Below are positions 34,297 to 43,079 of a stretch of DNA of 64,000 bases, piece after piece. The DNA is from Fusobacterium ulcerans (lineage in GTDB: Bacteria > Fusobacteriota > Fusobacteriia > Fusobacteriales > Fusobacteriaceae). The position numbers were made by a program, and so were the translations under genes. How positions within the stretch are numbered: the stretch's first letter is position 1; every line of letters begins with the position of its first letter. The stretch lies in NCBI RefSeq assembly GCF_003019675.1, contig NZ_CP028105.1, positions 2,558,282-2,622,281 on the forward strand, written 5' to 3'. The notes below the pieces were generated by a model. It ran no database searches. It saw only the letters and a list, made by a program, of their open reading frames with translations, and was not told the DNA's origin.

Positions 34297-35664
34297 ATGA
34301 ATAAAATCAGTGAACTGCAAGAGAAGGACTTAAAATATATATTTCATCCATGTTCACAGATGAAAGATTATGAAGATCTTCCACCTATGGTAATAACAAA
34401 GGCAGAGGGAATATATCTGGAGGATGAATTTGGAAACAGATATATGGATTGTGTATCAAGCTGGTGGGTAAATCTTTTTGGACACTGTAATCAGAGAATA
34501 AATAAAGTTATAACAGAGCAGATAAATAAATTGGAACATGTACTTTTTGTAAATTTTTCTCATGAAGCAGCTATTGAACTGTCAGAAAGACTGTATAAAA
34601 TAGTACCAAAGGGAATAGAAAAATTTCTTTTTGCTGACAATGGTTCATCAAGTATTGAAATGGCTTTGAAGCTTAGTTTTCAATATCATCAGCAAACAGG
34701 AAATCCACAGAAGAAAAGATTCGTTTCACTTGCTAATGCCTACCATGGAGAAACAATTGGAGCTTTAGGTGTTGGAGATGTAGATTTATTTACAACTTTA
34801 TATAAACCTCTTATAAAAGAGGGAATAAAAGCAAAAGGACCTGATTGTTTTTACTGCCCATATGGTAAAAATTTTGATTGCTGTGAAGCTGAATGTTTTG
34901 AAAACATGGAAAAGATAATAGAGGAAAATCATAATGAGATAGCCAGTGTTATCATTGAACCTATGGTGCAGGGGGCAGCAGGAATGAAAATATATTCCCC
35001 TGTATATATAAAGAAGCTGAGAGAAATAACACAAAAATACAATATTCACCTTATAGCCGATGAGATAGCTGTTGGATTTGGGAGAACAGGGAAAATGTTT
35101 GCAATGGAGCATGCAGGAGTTTCACCAGATATGATATGTATGGCTAAAGGGTTGTCAGCAGGATATTATCCTATGTCAATAGTAGGGATTACGCAGAAAA
35201 TATATGAAGCATTCTATTGTGATTATTTAGAGGGAAAATCTTTCCTTCATTCTCACACTTATTCTGGAAATCCATTGGGATGCAGAATAGCTGTGGAAGT
35301 ATTGAAAATATTTGAAGAAGAAAACGTTCTTGAAACAGTAAGGAAAAAAGGTGAATATCTTAGAAAAAAAGCTATGGAGCTGTTTAAAGACAATAAAAAT
35401 ATCGGAGAATACAGACAAATAGGTTTTATAGGAGCAATGGAGTTTGTAAAAAATAAAGATACAAAAGAACTTTTTGATTCTAAAGAAAGAGCTGGATATG
35501 AAATATATAAAATAGCGTTGAAAAAGGGAGCGTTGTTGAGACCTCTTGGAAATATTATATATTTTATGCCGCCTTATACTATAACTGAAGAAGAGATAGA
35601 TAAGATGCTTTTGATATGTAAGGAATCTATTGAAGAATACCTAGAAAAAAGAAATAATAAATAA
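34297..35664 (+). CDS. bioA: Adenosylmethionine-8-amino-7-oxononanoate aminotransferase
   Basis: This 455-residue PLP enzyme converts KAPA to DAPA. It shows the BioA N-terminus (FHPCSQMKDYE, then PPMVITKAEGIYLED), the SSWWVNLFGH substrate loop, DNGSSSIEMALK, YHGETIGAL, the IADEIAVGFGRTGKMFAMEH Asp region, the PLP lysine in MAKGLSAGYYPM, and FLHSHTYSGNPLG. ATG 34297 is one base after the bioD stop; the ATG at 34285 abuts AAGGAG with no spacing and is unlikely. With bioB and bioD it covers KAPA to biotin. bioF and pimelate genes are not in the window. A terminator follows. Confidence 0.96.
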   Translation: MNKISELQEKDLKYIFHPCSQMKDYEDLPPMVITKAEGIYLEDEFGNRYMDCVSSWWVNLFGHCNQRINKVITEQINKLEHVLFVNFSHEAAIELSERLYKIVPKGIEKFLFADNGSSSIEMALKLSFQYHQQTGNPQKKRFVSLANAYHGETIGALGVGDVDLFTTLYKPLIKEGIKAKGPDCFYCPYGKNFDCCEAECFENMEKIIEENHNEIASVIIEPMVQGAAGMKIYSPVYIKKLREITQKYNIHLIADEIAVGFGRTGKMFAMEHAGVSPDMICMAKGLSAGYYPMSIVGITQKIYEAFYCDYLEGKSFLHSHTYSGNPLGCRIAVEVLKIFEEENVLETVRKKGEYLRKKAMELFKDNKNIGEYRQIGFIGAMEFVKNKDTKELFDSKERAGYEIYKIALKKGALLRPLGNIIYFMPPYTITEEEIDKMLLICKESIEEYLEKRNNK

Positions 35665-35668
35665 AAAT

Positions 35669-35708
35669 AAGAGGCTGAAAGAAAAAAATTCTTTTAAGCC
35701 TCTTTTTT
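35669..35708 (+). terminator. Terminator of the bioBDA operon
   Basis: AAGAGGCT (35669-35676) pairs with AGCCTCTT (35697-35704), with an inner AAAGAA/TTCTTT extension, then six T residues. Confidence 0.88.
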
Positions 35709-35757
35709 GTGATTAAGAATAATATTTTAATTTAATAAAATAAAAACTAAAATGTTG

Positions 35758-35763
35758 TATAAT
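35758..35763 (+). promoter_or_regulatory. -10 box of ATC-hydrolase-family gene
   Basis: TATAAT lies 43 bp before the ATG, and the upstream sequence is A/T only. The -35 element is weak. Confidence 0.4.
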
Positions 35764-35805
35764 AATATTAACTAAACAGAAAAAAATAAGTTTTAGGAGG
35801 GAATT

Positions 35806-36498
35806 ATGAAAGAATTTACAGAAAAGCACCATGCTTTCATAGCAGCTTCATTTTATAAAGAGCTTGTAGGAACTTATGGAAAACAGGGAGAGCAGGTTTT
35901 TGTCATGGCAACACAGCGTTATGCTGAACAAAGGGGTTCCAGAATGGCTCAAAGAGCAATAAGAGACAATAAGCAACTTACATTTGCTGTATACAAAGAA
36001 TATGGAGAATGGATAAGCAGTGAAACATTAAAAAAAGAAGGAGCAGTTAATCAAGTTGAAGAAGTAACATTTTCTCCAGACTATGAAGTAAAAATTTTAC
36101 AGTGTCCATGGGCAGCACAATTTAAAAAAATGAATTTAGCAAAAGCAGGAATTGTTTATTGTACTCATTTAGATAAAGCTATTGTGAGAGGTTTTAATCC
36201 ATACTTAGTCTTTGAAGTTCCTCAGAGTATGTATGAACATGATTGCTGTATTCAAATTATGAAAGAAGCTCACTTGAAAAAAGATCAGGAATTTACAAGA
36301 AATCCAGAAAATATAAAAAAATTTGATTATCATTGTGGACATTGCTATAAAACTTTTAAGGAGATAACAACAGCTATTTTTAAAGTGAAAGGAGAAGAGA
36401 TTGCTTTGAAAGTGCTGAAAGATTTTGCTGGAGAATATGGAGAGGAAATGGCAGAGAGGCTGCTTTCTTATTTAAAAACAGATTTTAATTTAATTTAA
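35806..36498 (+). CDS. L-2-amino-thiazoline-4-carboxylate hydrolase family protein
   Basis: This 230-residue cytoplasmic protein matches the ATC-hydrolase family (PF14196 type). The N-terminus (HHAFIAASFYKEL) and the central QCPWAAQFKKM, YCTHLDKAIVRGFNP and HDCCIQIMKEAHL are the parts I recognise. The founding enzyme in Pseudomonas helps turn ATC into cysteine, but most relatives in anaerobes are untested. A C-terminal stretch HCGHCYKTF adds a CxxC with flanking histidines that could bind a metal. It is monocistronic, with GGAGG before ATG 35806 and a bidirectional terminator after. Confidence 0.78.
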   Translation: MKEFTEKHHAFIAASFYKELVGTYGKQGEQVFVMATQRYAEQRGSRMAQRAIRDNKQLTFAVYKEYGEWISSETLKKEGAVNQVEEVTFSPDYEVKILQCPWAAQFKKMNLAKAGIVYCTHLDKAIVRGFNPYLVFEVPQSMYEHDCCIQIMKEAHLKKDQEFTRNPENIKKFDYHCGHCYKTFKEITTAIFKVKGEEIALKVLKDFAGEYGEEMAERLLSYLKTDFNLI

Positions 36499-36507
36499 AA
36501 TATAATT

Positions 36508-36562
36508 AAAAGGGGCTGTACAATTTAGTTTATAAACAACTAATTTGCAACAGACCCTTTTA
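36508..36562. terminator. Bidirectional terminator between convergent genes
   Basis: AAAGGGGCTGT at 36509-36519 pairs with ACAGACCCTTT at 36550-36560 with one mismatch. An inner CAATTTAGTT/AACTAATTTG stem has one more mismatch. T-rich tails occur on both sides. Confidence 0.7.
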
Positions 36563-36569
36563 TATTCTT

Positions 36570-37925
36570 TTATGCAATTTCTTCTTTTAAATCTGCTACC
36601 TGATAATATTTTTTCCACTTATGACGATACACGATGAAAATAATGATAGCTTCTATTATCCATTGAAGAGCTGTTATCTTCCAGAAATATGTAACAGAAC
36701 TTCTTCTTAAATAAATAAAATAATACACAAGAGGGAGTCTTATTACCCAGTTTGTGAATAAAACTATCTTGAATGGAGTCTTACTGTCTCCAGTCCCTTT
36801 CAAAGCTCCTCCCAATACCATTGAGATAGCTATAGGTATCTGCTCAATTGAAGCAAGCATCAGACAGGCTGTTCCCAGAGCAATTACTTCAGTTTCACTG
36901 CTCTTTATAAAAAGAGAAATGAGTTTTTCTGGGAAAATAAGAAATATTATAGAAAAGAATCCCATGATACCAGAAGCAAGGTATATAGAGTAATTTATAT
37001 AAGTCTTAGCTTTTGCATAATCTTTTTGACCAATAGAATATCCTGTAAGAGAAGTACAAGCAATAGCAAATCCCCATCCAGGCATAAAAGATATACTTTC
37101 AATTGTGATAGCTATCTGATTGGAAGCAAATGATAAACTTCCAAGTGCCATAATAAGAGCCACATTTATTAGTTTATTTATGCTGAAAGCCCCTTCCTGT
37201 AAAGAAGAAGGAATAGTTAATCTTACTAATTCCTTAAAATATTCTTTATTAAATGGAGCAAACAGATTTATTTTAAAAGGTATTTTCTTTAACTGGCTCA
37301 ATGTAAATATCAGTCCACAGATATTTCCTGCAACGGTAGCAATAGCTCCTCCTACAACTCCCATTTCTGGAGCACCAAATTTACCAAAGATAAGGATATA
37401 ATCAAGAGATAAATTTACGATATTTACTATTATAGCTGTATAGAGAGGTGTTTTAGTATTTTTACATCCTCTGAATATTCCATTAAATGTATTAGTTGTC
37501 ATATTGCACATTACAGCAATAGAACATATTCTCATGTATTTAACAGCAAGGGATAAAATATCTTTTTCAGCCCCTACAATTGTTAAGATTTTCTGAGGGA
37601 AGAAAAAGAAAATCCCTCCCATTAAAAAAGCAAATATAAGTCCCAGTCTTAATGCTATATCAGATGTTAATCTTGCTTTTTCATAATTTTTTCCACCAAT
37701 AGCTCTTGAGATTATTGAAGTAATAGAAATTGATAATCCCATAGCCACAATTATATTTGAAAATGTGTACATTACCTCTGAACTAAGTCCAACAGCTGAA
37801 ACTCCTAATTGACCACTGTGTTTTCCAATCATTATGGTATCAAGTACCCATATCATCATATAAAGAATCATTTCCCCAACTGCTGGAAGAGCTAATTTTA
37901 AGATTTCCAGTATTATTTTTAACAT
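36570..37925 (-). CDS. MATE-family multidrug efflux transporter
   Basis: This 451-residue inner-membrane exporter has about twelve hydrophobic segments in two repeated halves, each beginning with a PAVGEM-like or PSSLQEG segment. Features include MIGKHSGQLGVSAVGLSSEV, ISRAIGGKNYEKA, GCKNTKTPLY, and GGALKGTGDSKTP in the second half. MATE proteins expel cationic drugs or metabolites using sodium or protons. The start overlaps the hflX stop by 7 bp with GAGGAG upstream, so it is translated with hflX. The substrate is unknown. Confidence 0.94.
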   Translation of the reverse strand: MLKIILEILKLALPAVGEMILYMMIWVLDTIMIGKHSGQLGVSAVGLSSEVMYTFSNIIVAMGLSISITSIISRAIGGKNYEKARLTSDIALRLGLIFAFLMGGIFFFFPQKILTIVGAEKDILSLAVKYMRICSIAVMCNMTTNTFNGIFRGCKNTKTPLYTAIIVNIVNLSLDYILIFGKFGAPEMGVVGGAIATVAGNICGLIFTLSQLKKIPFKINLFAPFNKEYFKELVRLTIPSSLQEGAFSINKLINVALIMALGSLSFASNQIAITIESISFMPGWGFAIACTSLTGYSIGQKDYAKAKTYINYSIYLASGIMGFFSIIFLIFPEKLISLFIKSSETEVIALGTACLMLASIEQIPIAISMVLGGALKGTGDSKTPFKIVLFTNWVIRLPLVYYFIYLRRSSVTYFWKITALQWIIEAIIIFIVYRHKWKKYYQVADLKEEIA

Positions 37926-39718
37926 ATATTCTCCTCAATCATGAATTTTTTACATTTGTTGTATACTTCATCATTGACTATAGCTATTATTTTTACACCT
38001 TCTCCCTCATATTCCTCTTCTTGAATAATGGAGTTTCTATGAAGAAAAGCTCCCATAGAAGTATCACTGTAAGGTATTAAGTAAGTGCATTTTCTAGTAG
38101 TTTGTGGTAAAAGAGATACAGTCATCTGTAAAAATTCATCAATATTTTTATTTTCTTTAGCACTGATTTCTATCATTTGATATCTGCTGAATTGTTCCTT
38201 TATAGCAGCTATTTGTTCTGGCGAAGCCATTTCAAATTTATTTAATGCAAGGAAAGAAGGCTTATCTAAAGCATTTAATTCACCCAGCACCTTTTCAACA
38301 GCTAAGATTTGTTCTGGAGCAGTTTCACTTGATACATCTACAACATGTATAATCAAATCAGAAAAACTTACTTCTTCAAGAGTAGATTTAAAAGCCTCCA
38401 CAAGATCATGAGGAAGTTTTCTGACAAATCCAACAGTATCAGTAAGAGAGGCCACTCTTTTATCAGGAAGAACTATTGCTCTGGTAGTGATATCCAAAGT
38501 AGCAAAAAGCATATTCTCAGCAAAAACAGCTTCTTTTTTAGATGTGTTGTCAGCTGCATACATATCCACAAGTAAATTTCTAAGAGTAGATTTTCCAACA
38601 TTTGTATACCCAACCAAAGATATTTTTGGTATACCAGATTCATCTCTTTTTTCTCTTTGAGTTACTCTGGTTTTTCTTATCTTTTCTAATTCCTGTTTAA
38701 GATCATATATAGTTTCTCTTATTCTTCTTTTATCAATTTCAAGTTTCTTTTCTCCAGGTCCTTTAGTTCCTACTCCACCACCAGTTCTAGACATTGTAGA
38801 ACCAAATCCAAGGAGTCTGCTGCTTCTGTATTTAAGCTGTGCAAGTTCTACTTGTATTTTAGCTTCTCTAGTTCTGGCTCTTGTAGCGAATATTTCAAGA
38901 ATAAGAATAGTTCTGTCAATAACTTTACAACTTGTAAGCTCTTCTAAATTTCTTACCTGCATACCACTTAGCTCTTCATCAAAAATGATAAGATTAGCTT
39001 TTTTTAATTGTTTAAAAACAGCAAGTTCTTGTGCTTTTCCTGGTCCAATAAAATAACATGGATCGATTCTTGTTTTTTTCTGGAAAAATTTAGCTACAAC
39101 TTTAACATTACATGCTCTAGCTAATTCAGCCAGTTCATCAAGGCTTTCATTATCATCTAACCCTACAAGAATTGCATATTCGTCATCATTTTCAACAACA
39201 TCTCTCTTTCTAAGAAATCCTTCTATTTCTTCAATTTTAGAAAGAAAATCATAATTTACAACTTCCTCTACAGAAAGAGGACCTACAACTTCATGGGAAA
39301 GATCATTTCCATCTACACTACAAAATCCAATACTCATTCCTGTGACATAATCTTCATTTATACCAATAGCAACAATACAATCTAATTTTAATTTAGTTAG
39401 AGCAGATATATCTATATTTGAAAGGTTTGAACTTCCGCTTGGATGAGTATGAATAACTCTCACACCACTTAATCTTTTCTCTTGTACATTTAAAAAAGGA
39501 AGCTGTACACTGCTGCTGTCTCCGATAGAGATTTCAGTAACATTTCCTTTTCTGTCAATAGCGATATTAATTTCTCTGTTTATTCTGCTGCTCACTGAAG
39601 CTATGAGAGCAAGCATTTCTGGTTCTATTATTTTATTTTTTTCAACTGTTATATCGTGAAGAGAATCTAGTTCATTTAAAATAAAATCTTTGATCCCGTC
39701 TGTATTTCCTTTTATCAT
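37919..39718 (-). CDS. hflX: GTPase HflX with N-terminal JAMM-motif domain
   Basis: HflX is a ribosome-associated GTPase that splits stalled ribosomes. The central and C-terminal parts are standard: the glycine-rich GTMSRTGGGVGTKGPGEKKLE, then G1 GYTNVGKST, G3 DTVGF, and G4 NKFE. At 599 residues it is about 170-200 longer than E. coli HflX. The extra N-terminal domain has H90-T-H92-P, S100 and D103, an exact HxHx7SxxD JAMM pattern, with Glu49 a candidate for the upstream glutamate. It may therefore be a metal-dependent isopeptidase-like domain. ATG 39718 follows GGAG; the longer frame starts at a GTG inside that site. It is coupled to the MATE gene. Confidence 0.93.
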   Translation of the reverse strand: MIKGNTDGIKDFILNELDSLHDITVEKNKIIEPEMLALIASVSSRINREINIAIDRKGNVTEISIGDSSSVQLPFLNVQEKRLSGVRVIHTHPSGSSNLSNIDISALTKLKLDCIVAIGINEDYVTGMSIGFCSVDGNDLSHEVVGPLSVEEVVNYDFLSKIEEIEGFLRKRDVVENDDEYAILVGLDDNESLDELAELARACNVKVVAKFFQKKTRIDPCYFIGPGKAQELAVFKQLKKANLIIFDEELSGMQVRNLEELTSCKVIDRTILILEIFATRARTREAKIQVELAQLKYRSSRLLGFGSTMSRTGGGVGTKGPGEKKLEIDKRRIRETIYDLKQELEKIRKTRVTQREKRDESGIPKISLVGYTNVGKSTLRNLLVDMYAADNTSKKEAVFAENMLFATLDITTRAIVLPDKRVASLTDTVGFVRKLPHDLVEAFKSTLEEVSFSDLIIHVVDVSSETAPEQILAVEKVLGELNALDKPSFLALNKFEMASPEQIAAIKEQFSRYQMIEISAKENKNIDEFLQMTVSLLPQTTRKCTYLIPYSDTSMGAFLHRNSIIQEEEYEGEGVKIIAIVNDEVYNKCKKFMIEENIC

Positions 39719-39919
39719 AAAAATCACTCCATTTTAACTCAAATATTTAGCAACATATTATATCATAATTTTATTAAAAGTAAAAATGACTCATCTATCT
39801 CTAAAAAAAATAAATTTTTATTTTAATGAAAGCATGCTTCAATGTATTGAAAATACAGAGTTATATAATTATAATATGTTTCAAATATAAAAATTTTATC
39901 TTATTTTCGGAATAAAGGG

Positions 39920-39948
39920 TTGATTAAAAGATAAAATTATGGTATATA
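39920..39948 (+). promoter_or_regulatory. Promoter of the symporter gene
   Basis: TTGATT (39920-39925) and TATATA (39943-39948) have a 17-bp spacer. Confidence 0.6.
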
Positions 39949-40003
39949 TTCTAATAGGCATTAAAGCCAGAAAAGTATCACTAAACTTAATGAGGTGGGA
40001 AAA

Positions 40004-41191
40004 ATGAAAAAACTCGGTTTACTACCAAGACTTATAGTAGGTCTGATAGCAGGTATTATTGTAGGTAAAATAGGATTTATTCCATTACTTAGAATTATGC
40101 TTACATTTAATGGATTATTTGGAAACTTTTTACAATTTGTAATTCCATTGATAATCTTAGGATTCGTAGCACCAGGTATTGGAGACTTAGGTAAAAAAGC
40201 TGGGAAACTGCTGGCAGTTACTACAGTTCTTGCATATGGTTCAACAATTGTGTCTGGATCATTGGCATTTTTTACAAATTCTATCTTACTTAGAAAAATA
40301 CTTCCAGCTGGAGCAGCTCTAGCAGAGGGAAGTCATCCAGAAGCAGGACTTTTAGGTGGATATTTAACAGTTGATATGCCTCCAATCATGGGAGTAATGA
40401 CAGCATTACTTATGGCATTTGTTATTGGTATCGGAATTGCAGTAGTTGAAGGAACAACTCTTAAAAATTTCATGAATGAAATACAGACAATAGTTGAAAA
40501 GATAATAACTAATATTATTATTCCGTTCTTGCCTTTATATGTAGCAGGTATCTTTGCAAATATGACTTATGCTGGAGAAATAGTAAAAATCATGTCAGTA
40601 TTCGCAAAAGTATTTGGAATAATCATAATTCTTCACTTTGTAATTTTGCTAGTTCAATATACAATAGCAGGAACTTTAGCAGGAGCTAATCCAATATTAT
40701 TAATAAGAAAAATGCTTCCAGCATACTTCACAGCTATCGGAACTCAATCATCAGCAGCAACTATTCCAGTTACTCTTAAACAAACTAAAGAAAATGGAGT
40801 AAACGAAGGAATTGCTGACTTCACAATTCCATTGTGTGCAACTATTCATTTATCAGGAAGTACAATAACATTAGTAAGCTGTTCAATGGCAGTAATGATG
40901 CTGCATGGAATGCCGATTACATTCTCAGGAATGTTTGGATTCATTCTAATGTTGGGAGTAACAATGGTAGCAGCACCAGGAGTACCAGGTGGAGCAGTAA
41001 TGGCAGCATTGGGATTATTAGAAAGTATGTTAGGATTTGGTCCTGAACTTACATCATTAATGATAGCTTTATACCTAACTCAAGACAGTTTTGGAACTGC
41101 TTGTAACGTTACTGGAGATGGAGCCATTTCTATAATCGTAAACAGAATTGCTGGATTTAAATTAATTCCTCCTAAAAAAGAAGAAGTATAA
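40004..41191 (+). CDS. Dicarboxylate/amino acid:cation symporter (DAACS family)
   Basis: This 395-residue inner-membrane transporter of the glutamate transporter-homologue fold imports dicarboxylates or amino acids with Na+ or H+. Recognisable parts are FLQFVIPLIILGFVAPGIGDLG, the HP1 serine-rich turn AIGTQSSAATIPVTLKQT, CATIHLSGSTITL, and HP2 VAAPGVPGGAVMAALGLLES. The end has CNVTGDGAISIIVNRIAG, where the final cation-binding residues lie. GAGGTGG precedes ATG 40004. It is monocistronic. Whether it prefers glutamate, serine or C4-dicarboxylates is not clear from sequence. Confidence 0.92.
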   Translation: MKKLGLLPRLIVGLIAGIIVGKIGFIPLLRIMLTFNGLFGNFLQFVIPLIILGFVAPGIGDLGKKAGKLLAVTTVLAYGSTIVSGSLAFFTNSILLRKILPAGAALAEGSHPEAGLLGGYLTVDMPPIMGVMTALLMAFVIGIGIAVVEGTTLKNFMNEIQTIVEKIITNIIIPFLPLYVAGIFANMTYAGEIVKIMSVFAKVFGIIIILHFVILLVQYTIAGTLAGANPILLIRKMLPAYFTAIGTQSSAATIPVTLKQTKENGVNEGIADFTIPLCATIHLSGSTITLVSCSMAVMMLHGMPITFSGMFGFILMLGVTMVAAPGVPGGAVMAALGLLESMLGFGPELTSLMIALYLTQDSFGTACNVTGDGAISIIVNRIAGFKLIPPKKEEV

Positions 41192-41271
41192 AAGTATCGG
41201 AATGGCCGCTGATGCTTCTAAATACTAGATAAAAAAACTAGAACATTGAAATAAAAGAGTGGTAAATTGTT

Positions 41272-41300
41272 GAGAGTGGATATAATTCCACTCTCTTTTT
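41272..41300 (+). terminator. Terminator after symporter gene
   Basis: GAGAGTGGA (41272-41280) and TCCACTCTC (41287-41295) form a perfect 9-bp stem followed by five T residues. Confidence 0.92.
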
Positions 41301-41375
41301 ATATGATATTAAACCTCAATATAAAAATATTTTACTTTTTATAAAATTTTATGTTTATCAAAAAATGGATAAATG

Positions 41376-41384
41376 TGTTATAAT
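41376..41384 (+). promoter_or_regulatory. Extended -10 promoter of the ABC importer operon
   Basis: TGTTATAAT lies 45 bp before the first ABC gene. No riboswitch fold is apparent in the short leader. Confidence 0.55.
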
Positions 41385-41428
41385 AGTATATAAGGGAAAA
41401 ATTAGATTTAAGAATAGGAGGTTAAAAA

Positions 41429-42118
41429 ATGAATGATATCATATTAACAGTGGAAAATTTTGGACTAACTATAAAAAACAGAAAAGTTCTGGAAAATGTT
41501 TCTTTCGATATCGAAAGAGGGGATTATCTTGCTATTGGTGGAGTTCCAGGTTCTGGGAAAAGTAGTCTTATAAAAGGACTGTTAGGTTTGGTAAATACTG
41601 GAATAACTGGAAATATTTCTTATCATAATATAGGAAAAGGTGAGGTTAGTTATATCCCACAAAATATAATGCAGATAAAAGAAGAATTTCCGGGAACTGC
41701 CAGAGAGATTGTTGCTATTGGTATGATCTCGAGAAAAAGAGGAAGATGTCTGGAGGAAAGTGACTGGGAGAAAGTAGACGAACTTTTAAAACTTTTTAAT
41801 TTATATGAATTAAAAGATAAAAAAATAAGTAAACTTACAGCACTTCAGCAGTTAAAAATAAATGTAGCAAAACATCTTATAACTGAGCCTAAGCTGATAT
41901 ATATAGACAACCCAAGTTCAGCTCTTGACTTAAAGAGTAAAGTGGATTTTTATAGTACAATAAAAAGAATATGTGATGAAAAAGAGATTACTGTTATTTT
42001 CATAACTCATAATATAAAAGAGATATCTAATTTTGCAAATAAACTTCTATTCTTAAGAAGAAAAGAAAAAACTTTCTATTTTGGAGATTGCAAAGATTTC
42101 ATAAAAGATAAGGAATAA
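41429..42118 (+). CDS. ABC transporter ATPase with degenerate signature and Walker B
   Basis: This 229-residue cytoplasmic ABC domain has a normal Walker A (GVPGSGKSSL) and Q-loop (YIPQNIM), and the switch His in FITHNIKE. However, the LSGGQ signature reads KLTALQQ, and Walker B ends IYIDNPSSALD, with Asn in place of the catalytic glutamate. It can probably bind ATP but should hydrolyse it poorly. It is the first gene of a four-gene set with a binding protein, a permease and a second, fully normal ATPase. The two ATPases may form an asymmetric pair (inference). It is not truncated, and codon use matches its neighbours. Confidence 0.85.
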   Translation: MNDIILTVENFGLTIKNRKVLENVSFDIERGDYLAIGGVPGSGKSSLIKGLLGLVNTGITGNISYHNIGKGEVSYIPQNIMQIKEEFPGTAREIVAIGMISRKRGRCLEESDWEKVDELLKLFNLYELKDKKISKLTALQQLKINVAKHLITEPKLIYIDNPSSALDLKSKVDFYSTIKRICDEKEITVIFITHNIKEISNFANKLLFLRRKEKTFYFGDCKDFIKDKE

Positions 42119-42131
42119 TGAGGTATAAAAA

Positions 42132-43079
42132 ATGAGAAAAACAATAATAGCTCTATTTATGGTGCTTTTTTTTATTACAACAGTATATTCAAAAGATATT
42201 GTCAAATTTACTTCACCTGATGGGCTGCCTGCTCTCAGTGTAGTAAAAATGATAAGTGATGATAAAGAAATATCTGGTAAAAAAATAGAATATAAACTGG
42301 AGAAAGTTTCTGAATCTCTTGTAATGAATTTTTTAAAAAGAGAGAGTGATATTGGAATAGTTCCATCGAATCTTGCAGGACAGTTATACAATAAAAATCT
42401 CAATTATAAAATAATTGGAACTGTAGGATGGGGATCTTTTTATATAATAAGCAGAGAAGATATTGAAGATATAAAAGATTTAAAGGGAAAAGAAATATAT
42501 ACTATTGGAAAAGGACTTACACCTGATATAATACTTCAAAGTATATTGGAAGAAAACGGAATCAATCCAGATAAAGATTTGAAAATAAATTATTTATCAG
42601 GAGGAAATGAGCTTGCTCCTCTCTATCTTGCTGGAAAAATAAACATAGCAATGATATCAGAGCCTGTTTTAAGTAAGATAATGTCAAAAGATAATAAGAG
42701 TAAAATAATCTTTAATATGAATGAGGAATGGAAAAAAGCTTTTAGAAGTAATACGGGATTTCCTCAATCTACCCTGGTTGCAAAAGAAGAACTTATAAAA
42801 GAAGATCCAGAGTTTATAGGTGAATTTGTAAAAGAATTAGAAAATAGTATAGAATTTATTTATGGAAAAAATTCAGATAAAGAAAAATATACAGCTGAAT
42901 CTAAAATAACAATAGATATGAGTATTTTAAACGAAGTTATAAAAAGAGCAAATATAAAATTTGTACCAGCTGGTGACAGTAGAGAAGCATATAAAGTATA
43001 TTTTGAAAAGATAGAAAAAACTAACAGCAAGGCAATTGGAGGAAAAATTCCAGATGAGAAAATATTTATGTCAAAGTAG
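42132..43079 (+). CDS. ABC transporter substrate-binding protein (SsuA/NMT1-like)
   Basis: This 315-residue exported protein has a Sec signal peptide (about residues 1-20, ending near TVYSKD) and no lipobox cysteine. It should be periplasmic, which fits a diderm. The two-lobed NMT1/SsuA-type fold shows in the region VPSNLAGQLYNK, GWGSFYIISR, IKDLKGKEIYTIGKG and AMISEPVLSKI. Related proteins bind sulfonates, nitrate, or thiamine precursors, and the ligand is not determined here. Its end overlaps the permease start by 26 bp. Confidence 0.88.
   Translation: MRKTIIALFMVLFFITTVYSKDIVKFTSPDGLPALSVVKMISDDKEISGKKIEYKLEKVSESLVMNFLKRESDIGIVPSNLAGQLYNKNLNYKIIGTVGWGSFYIISREDIEDIKDLKGKEIYTIGKGLTPDIILQSILEENGINPDKDLKINYLSGGNELAPLYLAGKINIAMISEPVLSKIMSKDNKSKIIFNMNEEWKKAFRSNTGFPQSTLVAKEELIKEDPEFIGEFVKELENSIEFIYGKNSDKEKYTAESKITIDMSILNEVIKRANIKFVPAGDSREAYKVYFEKIEKTNSKAIGGKIPDEKIFMSK

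Noticed and set aside
41296..41428. TPP or other riboswitch before the ABC operon
   Set aside because: The leader is short and A/T only, and none of the conserved thi-box or other riboswitch words is visible.
41429..42118. First ABC ATPase as a pseudogene
   Set aside because: There is no frameshift or stop, and Walker A, the Q-loop and the switch His are kept. The altered signature and Walker B look like specific adaptation rather than decay.
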